Of a DNA stretch of 64,000 nucleotides, positions 58,556 to 64,000 are shown piece after piece. Source of the DNA: Ricordea florida. Its lineage: Eukaryota; Cnidaria; Anthozoa; Corallimorpharia; Ricordeidae. The notes under the pieces are model-generated. The model did no database searches, was not told the origin of the DNA, and was given only the letters and a program-made list of their open reading frames with translations. The stretch's first letter is position 1, and the number at the start of each line of letters is the position of its first letter. The stretch lies in the NCBI GenBank assembly GCA_949710005.1, contig OX453275.1:3760973-3824972 (forward strand), written 5' to 3'. Position numbers and translations under genes: made by a program.

Positions 58556-59155
58556 ATGGACGATTACAATAGAATTTACCCCGTATTACCTAATAATACA
58601 GATCCCATTAACTTCAGACTGCAAAAGTCAAATGAAGTACTTAAAAAACTTGAGGATGAAATTAAACATTACGAGGAAGTAAGAAAAAAATACAATCGTG
58701 CTCGAGGAATATGTACAAAAATAAGTGTGTGTAGTGGTATGTTTTCAGTCATACTATCTGCAAGCGGTTTGAGCACTTCTCTTACTGGTTTTGGCGTTGT
58801 TGTTGGTGTGTCCTTGGGCGTTGTGGGTGGTATTTGCGGTGGAATATCTGTTATATTTGGTGTGGCAACAAAAAGGCTTTCAAAAAATGTTAGTAAACAC
58901 GAGAAAACTGTTTTTTTAGCAAAAGCAAAAGTAAATACCATTAATGGCCTGGTTTCAAAAGCCATGAAAGATAATGTTATTTCCGATCAAGAATTTTCTA
59001 TAATTTTAGCGGAATTAGAAAAGTTTGAAAAACTGAAAAAAGAAGTACGACAAAAATTCCGGAAAGAATCAGAAAAAAACTTCGACATGTCGCAGATAAG
59101 GAGAGAAGCTCGGGAAGATATTTTAAAAGAGTTGACCGGAGGGAAAGGACATTAA
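58556..59155 (+). CDS. Polinton membrane-hairpin protein with helical flanks, 199 aa
   Basis: Starts MDDYNRIYPVLPNNTDPINF. A coiled-coil-like segment (residues 20-50) precedes a long glycine-rich hydrophobic hairpin (about residues 53-105; ILSASGLSTSLTGFGVVVGV). A charged helical tail follows (KRLSKNVSKHEKTVFLAKAK, then NGLVSKAMKDNVISDQEFSI). I recall similar uncharacterised proteins in several invertebrate genomes, probably from Polintons. The function is unknown. The hairpin suggests insertion into a membrane. Confidence 0.8.
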   Translation: MDDYNRIYPVLPNNTDPINFRLQKSNEVLKKLEDEIKHYEEVRKKYNRARGICTKISVCSGMFSVILSASGLSTSLTGFGVVVGVSLGVVGGICGGISVIFGVATKRLSKNVSKHEKTVFLAKAKVNTINGLVSKAMKDNVISDQEFSIILAELEKFEKLKKEVRQKFRKESEKNFDMSQIRREAREDILKELTGGKGH

Positions 59156-59214
59156 AAATTTCATTTGAGAGAACTGATGTTGGTTGTAATTGTTTTGCGG
59201 GCTATAATAATTAG

Positions 59215-59261
59215 CATCTTATTCTTAATCTAAAGATCTGAGTGAACATAAGAATAAGATG
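59215..59261 (+). terminator. Hairpin after the 199-aa gene; its right arm contains the next start codon
   Basis: Perfect 13-base arms CATCTTATTCTTA (59215-59227) and TAAGAATAAGATG (59249-59261) enclose a 21-base loop with TCTAAAGATCTG (59229-59240). The last three bases of the right arm are the ATG of the 507-aa gene. Confidence 0.6.
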
Positions 59262-60782
59262 TTATTGGATGATTTCAAAACTAGGTACCCAAATGTTAAC
59301 CTAGATAAATTCACATTTATTAATGATTCATTTGGAGGGTACATTAAATGGAAAGTTAATGGAATGACTGTAATGTCAAATGACGATCCTTCTGGAAAAA
59401 CTTGGACTGAAAATCTTTCTAATAATTTGAAAACATTATTATGGGGCGATTTAGGTTTAGAAAAGAAAGCTAAAGTTGGTTCGTTTCCAAAAAGTTTAAC
59501 CATGACTAACCAAAGCTACCCCATACCTGCTATTAACTTTGATGACTTTACACCTGATGTAACAAAAACTCTAACCTTTCTAGATATTTACGTTTCAAAT
59601 ACCAAGAAATTCACAGCAAATATGAGAAACATATTTAAATCACAAGTTATAACATTTAATTCAGCAAAGGAATGTAAAAGATGGTTGAGTAAGCCTGATA
59701 TCAATTATTGGCCCCAACAACTTAACTTTGCAGTTTGGTGTGCAACATCTGGGTGCGGTATAAGCCTTTTTGAGAGCCTAAATTATCCTAAAGTAATTAA
59801 CAGTTTTATAAAGTTTCATATATATTTCACAATAAGACGAATATTGTATGAATTGAAACTACCCTTGACAGATGAAAAACCTTTTTCATTAACCAATAAT
59901 CCATATAATAAAACTGCATACAATAGATTGTGCAAAGAGTTTGGGGTTAGTAATAATTCTGACTTTAGGTGGAAAGGTGGAAGAAATCATGGTTTGGGAG
60001 ATCAATTTATTTATTACAGCTCAGGAGGAAATGAAAATTTGTATATTGTAAGAAAATATGATCATGATGCAGATACTTGGCCCGGTCAAAACAAATTTTC
60101 TGATGAGGGTTATAAAGATGGAGATGGAAATAAAATCTCGTTTATCAGAAATGATGTATTTAGTGATTTCAAATATGCTTGGTTCATACCCATGAGCGGG
60201 CATGGCCTCACCAAAGCGGGGCTTGGAAGATTAAATCGATCCGCGGAAGCTTTTGTTTACTGCATATTGGGAGCACAAGTTAATACTAGAAATTCGATTG
60301 TGGGCGCTGGTGGTGGCGCAATTGAGACACAACAAGAATTCTTGGCTTTATTTGAAAGTAGCGTGATTGTGAATGACATTTCTAGTTCCATCCAAAGGTA
60401 CCAATTAGCTGTACAAGAAGCGAAATTACGGCTTGATTTAGCTATTGCTCCTGGTGTGTGGTTGATGCCGAGTAATATGATTGTCAATACAGAAAGCGTG
60501 GTTGGATACAATAACAAGTTGGTTAAAGCCACTGAAGATATGAATTTTGGGGTAAATAATTCCTTAAATACCGAAGCAAAACAAGTTGGAATAAGCCATA
60601 ACTTGGGCATTTCAAAAGTAAAGTTATCGCAAAACCTAAAACCACAACCCGAAATGAAAACAGATGCAACACAAACATATGCGGCGAAACAACATGAAAC
60701 CAATCCCCAAAATGAGCATGAAATTAGTAAATTAGCAATCATAGTTGCGATGGGCGGATTGGCTCTGTATCTATTTCGGTAA
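59259..60782 (+). CDS. Large tail-anchored Polinton protein, 507 aa, function unknown
   Basis: Starts MLLDDFKTRYPNVNLDKFTF. The N-terminal 90 residues (GGYIKWKVNGMTVMSNDDPS, SLTMTNQSYPIPAINFDDF) look beta-rich. The middle has a cysteine-containing hydrophobic block (FAVWCATSGCGISLFESLNY) and a glycine-rich patch (FRWKGGRNHGLGDQFIYYSS). The C-terminus has an amphipathic helical region and then one membrane helix (about residues 487-506, SKLAIIVAMGGLALYLF). The tail anchor and size suggest a surface or membrane-linked virion protein such as an attachment protein. I cannot assign a family. It is followed by a hairpin facing the convergent right-end genes. Confidence 0.8.
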   Translation: MLLDDFKTRYPNVNLDKFTFINDSFGGYIKWKVNGMTVMSNDDPSGKTWTENLSNNLKTLLWGDLGLEKKAKVGSFPKSLTMTNQSYPIPAINFDDFTPDVTKTLTFLDIYVSNTKKFTANMRNIFKSQVITFNSAKECKRWLSKPDINYWPQQLNFAVWCATSGCGISLFESLNYPKVINSFIKFHIYFTIRRILYELKLPLTDEKPFSLTNNPYNKTAYNRLCKEFGVSNNSDFRWKGGRNHGLGDQFIYYSSGGNENLYIVRKYDHDADTWPGQNKFSDEGYKDGDGNKISFIRNDVFSDFKYAWFIPMSGHGLTKAGLGRLNRSAEAFVYCILGAQVNTRNSIVGAGGGAIETQQEFLALFESSVIVNDISSSIQRYQLAVQEAKLRLDLAIAPGVWLMPSNMIVNTESVVGYNNKLVKATEDMNFGVNNSLNTEAKQVGISHNLGISKVKLSQNLKPQPEMKTDATQTYAAKQHETNPQNEHEISKLAIIVAMGGLALYLFR

Positions 60783-60785
60783 TTT

Positions 60786-60815
60786 GTTATGTAACCAGTA
60801 ATTGGGTTAAATAAC
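60786..60815. terminator. Hairpin between convergent genes
   Basis: The 11-base arms GTTATGTAACC (60786-60796) and GGTTAAATAAC (60805-60815) differ at one base around an 8-base loop. It lies 4 bp after the 507-aa stop and before the 3' end of the minus-strand 202-aa gene. Confidence 0.5.
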
Positions 60816-60853
60816 ATAAAAATTAAACTTGCTATTATTCGCTCGGTAAGGAA

Positions 60854-61462
60854 TTATAAAATTTTTTGTTCATCAATGCCTTTACACCAATCCACAACTC
60901 TTTTTGGGTGCCATGTTGCCGCCATTAATTCATCGCGAAGTTCGTTGTAAATCGTCTCTTTATGCGCAATCTTGTATTCATTTAATCTTAAATTTACTGA
61001 TAATTTTTCAATAAGAAACTTTTCATCAAAGGCCTCAATTCGGCATTCCTTGTCATAATAACCACGATAAAAACCATTTTCATCATGAAAATAAATAAAT
61101 TCGCCCCAGTTTGAAATATGCAAATCGCCGGACGGAGAAAAATCGTATTCAGCAACATAATTTGAAAAATCACGATTAGCGGCTTTGAAAATTTTTTCCA
61201 CAAATTCATTAACGCATATTTCATCAACACCAAAACCTATTTTTGTTTCAAAACCAATCGAATGAGAAAAATCGTTATTAGAATATTCCGCTTCAAAAAC
61301 TATTTCATTTGGTAAATCATTGCCATAATGCCAAGTATCAAGAAAATATTGCCGATTTTCTGATAATCTTTGACGTAAGTCTTCTTTTATTTCTTCGATA
61401 AAATCGCAAATACTTAACTTATCGTTATTTACGTAACCAAATTCTAATCGTTCCATTTTCAT
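60854..61462 (-). CDS. Paralogous protein 2 with giant-virus-like C-terminal W-x-P-x-R motif, 202 aa
   Basis: Starts MKMERLEFGYVNNDKLSICD. It aligns with the 217-aa protein at 56408 through LSICDFIEEIKEDLRQRL, FGVDEICVNEFVEKIFKAAN, FDEKFLIEKLSVNLRLNEYK and the end block LRDELMAATWHPKRVVDW. Its ATG overlaps the stop of the upstream 165-aa gene (ATGA, 61459-61462), so the right-end genes look like one transcription unit. Two copies in one element point to gene duplication and divergence. The function is unknown. The motif suggests a shared ancestry with NCLDV proteins, or a common interaction signal. Confidence 0.8.
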   Translation of the reverse strand: MKMERLEFGYVNNDKLSICDFIEEIKEDLRQRLSENRQYFLDTWHYGNDLPNEIVFEAEYSNNDFSHSIGFETKIGFGVDEICVNEFVEKIFKAANRDFSNYVAEYDFSPSGDLHISNWGEFIYFHDENGFYRGYYDKECRIEAFDEKFLIEKLSVNLRLNEYKIAHKETIYNELRDELMAATWHPKRVVDWCKGIDEQKIL

Positions 61463-61956
61463 TTTACCTCTATCTTTAAATCATAAATCATTTTTTTTAA
61501 TTTCATTCTACATTCCTTACAAGAAGCTTTTTGCTTACCATGTTCACAAATTTGCGATCCTCCGCATTCTTTGCAATGTTGTTTTTGTTTTCTGTGTTCA
61601 CAAATTTGAGATCCCCCGCATTCTTTACAACGAAACTTAACTCTATCATGTACGCAGATTTGCGACCCTTTACACTTTTTACAAACGTACTTTAATTTCC
61701 CGTGGGCGCAAATTTGTGTTCCTTCGCAATTTTTACAAATATATTTTAATGTACCATGAAGGCAAATGTAAATACTATTAGAAGTGACTTTTTCAATTAA
61801 ACCAACAATCTCCTCCTCTTCGAATTTTTTAATCTCATCAATAAGATCTTTTTTATGCATTTTTGTTCTTCCTTTAATTTTTAACTCTCTCGCGATTCTT
61901 TTTACTTCACCAAAGTACAAATCATTTAACTTTTCCATTTTCGTATTATATACCAT
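61459..61956 (-). CDS. SAP domain plus five CxH-x6-CxxC repeats, 165 aa
   Basis: Starts at the ATG reading MVYNTKMEKLNDLYFGEV. A longer frame to 62148 overlaps the neighbouring gene and is not favoured. Residues about 7-48 form a SAP-like motif (VKRIARELKIKGRTKMHKKD). Five tandem 18-residue repeats follow, each with the spacing C-x-H-x6-C-x2-C, for example ICEHGKQKASCKEC. They are very probably zinc-binding. Repeats of this kind (ICEHG...CKECGGSQ) are, from memory, common in giant DNA viruses and algae or oomycetes and rare in animals. A nucleic-acid-binding regulator or replication accessory is a reasonable inference. The gene sits 16 bp behind the 109-aa SAP gene. Confidence 0.8.
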   Translation of the reverse strand: MVYNTKMEKLNDLYFGEVKRIARELKIKGRTKMHKKDLIDEIKKFEEEEIVGLIEKVTSNSIYICLHGTLKYICKNCEGTQICAHGKLKYVCKKCKGSQICVHDRVKFRCKECGGSQICEHRKQKQHCKECGGSQICEHGKQKASCKECRMKLKKMIYDLKIEVK

Positions 61957-61972
61957 TATTATTCCTTTAAAA

Positions 61973-62302
61973 TCATTTTTTCCTCGTGGCGCGCTCTTTG
62001 AAATACTCGCCCAAATCAGCCTTAACTCTTGGCGTAATTTTTCTTGGTTTAGGACCCTCGACAGGTGAAAGTTTCCTTTTTCTAATATTTTTTCTTGGTC
62101 TTGGTGGAGGTGATCCGGGTGGTGTGATAAGCCTTGGCGGTTCTCCATTAAGTCTTTGCCTGTAATTTTCCAAATCCTCTTGTGTGTTTATTCCCATCTC
62201 ACGTAATGCCGCTATTTTCTCCGCTTTTTTCATGCGAGAACGACCAGTTACAAGAAACTCCTGTAAAATTTCTTTTAATTCAACGTCTTTTAATTGTTCC
62301 AT
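61973..62302 (-). CDS. Stand-alone SAP/proline-rich protein, duplicate of polymerase N-terminus, 109 aa
   Basis: Starts MEQLKDVELKEILQEFLVTG inside the right TIR, mirror position of the polymerase ATG. The first 15 codons are identical to the polymerase. The rest of the SAP motif and the PPGSPPPRPRK stretch are similar but diverged, and after that the sequence is unrelated and lysine/arginine-rich. It is therefore the polymerase N-terminus carried by a once longer inverted repeat, closed by its own stop. It may be a DNA-binding protein acting at the element ends, or a passive by-product of the repeat. Confidence 0.7.
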   Translation of the reverse strand: MEQLKDVELKEILQEFLVTGRSRMKKAEKIAALREMGINTQEDLENYRQRLNGEPPRLITPPGSPPPRPRKNIRKRKLSPVEGPKPRKITPRVKADLGEYFKERATRKK

Positions 62303-62618
62303 TTCGTATTGTATTCCACTGTTCTTTCTTTTAAACCATATTTTTTCAATTTTTTCACCGCTTTCATATCGGTTTTGTACCGGCACAAACTCATCAGTTT
62401 CCCTCTGCCTTCCGGCACGGCTTGTGGAGTGGTTGGCAAAATCCAATCAAAACTTTGCCGATACTTTCCGGCACGGCTTGTGGAGTGGTTGGTAAAATCC
62501 AATCAAAACTTTGCCGATACTTTCCGGTACTTCCCAATTTACTCTTGGAACCGAGGCTTTCCCAGCTTTAAAAATTGATTTTTTCAAATTGCGCCAGACC
62601 CCGCTTTTTACATCTACT
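62258..62618 (-). repeat. Right terminal inverted repeat, 361 bp
   Basis: Exact mirror of 47580-47940, ending CATCTACT. It contains the 56-bp tandem repeat (62416-62527) and the first 15 codons of the 109-aa SAP gene. Diverged similarity to the left end continues inward to about 62038. Confidence 0.93.
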
Positions 62619-62788
62619 TTATAAAATCCACTACACACTACTATTTTAGCTGATACCATATAGGCACCTTGTCTAAGGATCACACTGGGAACACTATGCC
62701 AACATGGGCAAAATCGAGAGCCTCAAAAACCATACCCTATCCCGCGGCACATACCTATATGGCCCATATATGGAAGTACCCCACCGGG
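62619..62788. mobile_element. Right half of the MITE split by the Polinton, with target duplication
   Basis: Begins with the target duplication TTATA (62619-62623) and ends GGAAGTACCCCACCGGG (62772-62788), the inverted partner of the end at 47387. The segment has GCGGCACATACC, shared in inverted form with the family copy at 35855-36185. Confidence 0.65.
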
Positions 62789-63482
62789 TTATTATGTTGA
62801 ACGCTGTAAAACTCCATCTTGTTCCAAACTTTGGTGCATGGGGGAACCCTTCTTCTTAATATCTTGCACGGTCACACAGTTAAAATCATATTAACTATGG
62901 ACCAATTCCAACAGCTGAAAATCTGGATAGATATTTTTTTCATCGAAAACAGAAAAAGGTAATAGAGAGAGAGAGCAAGATTAGTTGAAGAGAAGGAAAG
63001 ATGGCAGGGCAATCCGGAATGAAAACCGTACACGTACGGTCCATACCATACAGCTACTAAACTTCGAGCTAAAGGTTTACAATGAAGGCTGTGTGCAAAA
63101 TTCGATTCAAAAACAATGATGGGAAGGAATTACCTGTTCGGATTGGCGAAAGAAAGCTTACACATAAAAGGCAATTAATATTCAACCCGAGTAAAGTGCT
63201 TGGCTCCCGTCGCTAAGACACCGCCAAGCAGTCGGAAACTCGAACATTAGTCGGAAGTCGGGAGTGCCCTCGGGCTTCATACCGGAATTGGTCGTAAACT
63301 GCTCGGGTGGTTTATCCAGCTGTCAATGTGATGCGAGATATAAACTAGTACCGGGCCCTTATTGTGCCACGTTTCAGAAACAAAAAACTGGGCCACGCTG
63401 GTAGTTTTGTATAAATTTGTGGAAAATCCTCTTCAGTGAGTCACTTTAGGATTGAAAATCGGTTTTGGACAGTTTACCCATA
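62789..63482. promoter_or_regulatory. Upstream region and 5' UTR of the nucleobindin-like gene
   Basis: No coding sequence is recognised. A TATA-like TATAAAT (63410-63416) lies 67 bases before the ATG and would fit a core promoter, with CTTCAGTGAGTCACT as possible start region. A short GAGA run lies near 62963-62974. The promoter call is tentative. Confidence 0.35.
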
Positions 63483-63917
63483 ATGTGGCAAAAGTCGATA
63501 ATATTCTCGATTTGTTTGATCGGTCTAACCGTGTTGGTTGTCGTCGCTCCTCCTGTACGAAAAGATAAAAAGAAGGACGATTCTGCAGACAAGAATAACC
63601 CTGAATATGCTAGATATCTGAAACAAGTTATAGAAATCCTAGAAAATGATGATGACTTTGTTCATAGACTGCTTAATGCTTCAGAAGAGGAACTAAGAAC
63701 CGGCAAAGTCGCAGACGATATAGATTTTGTAAAACACGACGTGAGAACCAAGCTAGATGAATTAAAACGACAAGAAGTGGAGCGTCAGCGAATGATTCGT
63801 CGACAAATGAACGATCACCTAAATGGAATCAAGGAAAGAGAATATTGGAATCCGATTTTTGATGACGAAAACCCCAATTTCTTTGGACCAGATGACTTCA
63901 AAAAACTTCTTTGGAAA
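63483..63917 (+). CDS. NUCB: Nucleobindin-like protein, first coding exon (gene continues beyond window)
   Basis: Starts at ATG 63483 with a signal peptide (MWQKSIIFSICLIGLTVLVV). An upstream in-frame TTG is not a likely start. The body carries the nucleobindin block YLKQVIEILENDDDFVHRLL, then VKHDVRTKLDELKRQEVERQ, which in this family binds DNA and G-protein partners. It ends at DDFKKLLWK, where a GTAAGT donor (63918) closes the exon in phase 0. Nucleobindins are Golgi/secreted Ca2+-binding proteins with two EF-hands and a leucine zipper. Those parts must lie in later exons outside the window. Reading on past the donor gives only intron-encoded residues. Confidence 0.85.
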
Positions 63918-64000
63918 GTAAGTTTTTGTAATGAAGTCGAATTGGAAGAAATCAAAGAACATAGCAAGTCTATTTGTTAAGCTGTACTTCTACTTAACGA

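Larger units (their letters stand above)
47580..62618. mobile_element. Polinton/Maverick (adintovirus-like) element, complete, 15,039 bp
   Basis: The element runs from AGTAGATG to CATCTACT and is flanked by TTATA on both sides. With a one-base shift the duplication can be read as 6 bp, the usual Polinton size. Terminal inverted repeats are 361 bp without indels. Gene content (protein-primed-type family-B polymerase, retroviral-type integrase, capsid protein candidate, packaging ATPase) is the Polinton signature. Genes lie in blocks: polymerase (+) facing integrase (-), seven plus-strand virion-type genes interrupted by one minus-strand gene, then a plus-strand block, and three minus-strand genes at the right end. 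All frames are open with no introns evident, so the copy may be functional or only recently silenced. Confidence 0.93.

Noticed and set aside
61957-62148. Longer start (ATG at 62148) for the SAP/zinc-repeat protein
   Set aside because: It would overlap the 109-aa SAP gene in another frame with low-complexity sequence; the start at 61956 places the SAP motif at the N-terminus and leaves a 16-bp gap.
62290-62578. Frames in the right TIR that repeat those of the left TIR
   Set aside because: They are identical shadow frames from the inverted repeat and the coding starts of the polymerase and 109-aa genes explain the region.
63918-63980. Last 20 codons of the open nucleobindin frame
   Set aside because: A strong GTAAGT donor at 63918 ends the exon in phase after DDFKKLLWK; the remaining codons are intron read-through.

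Overview
The window looks like nuclear DNA of a marine invertebrate, most probably an anthozoan cnidarian such as a coral. This is inferred from AT-rich sequence, short exons with GT-AG introns, animal-type host genes and a dense load of MITE, SINE, LINE and Penelope-like remnants. The species cannot be named from the sequence alone.

Host genes. At the left edge (191-5336, +) are the last exons of a KIAA0930-family gene. Two paralogous three-repeat gelsolin/severin-type actin-binding genes lie head-to-tail on the minus strand: copy A (10971-22817, 14 exons, 377 aa) and copy B (26021-47022, 13 exons, 360 aa). They share almost all intron positions and phases, so they are an old tandem duplication. 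At the right edge (63483-63917, +) is the first coding exon of a nucleobindin-like secreted Ca2+-binding protein. Introns and intergenic DNA carry many small inverted-repeat elements, a tRNA-derived SINE, LINE and Penelope-like fragments and a broken THAP/PIF-Harbinger transposase gene.

Virus-like element. The outstanding feature is a complete Polinton/Maverick (adintovirus-like) element at 47580-62618, about 15.0 kb. It has 361-bp terminal inverted repeats with no difference seen, flanked by TTATA target-site duplications. It encodes a family-B DNA polymerase with an N-terminal SAP domain and an endonuclease-VII-like insertion, a retroviral-type integrase, a probable double jelly-roll major capsid protein, an A32-like packaging ATPase, several small membrane or coiled-coil proteins, a 507-aa tail-anchored protein, two paralogous proteins with a giant-virus-like C-terminal W-x-P-x-R motif, and a protein with five CxH-x6-CxxC repeats behind a SAP domain. 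No adenovirus-type cysteine protease was recognised. All frames are open, so the insertion looks young. It sits inside an older MITE.

How the element works together (inference). Polymerase and SAP proteins would replicate the linear DNA from the repeats, integrase would insert it, and the capsid protein, ATPase and membrane proteins would build and fill particles. Hairpins at four gene ends, two of them with TCTAAAG in the loop just before the next start codon, suggest a compact virus-like scheme of 3'-end formation and promoters.
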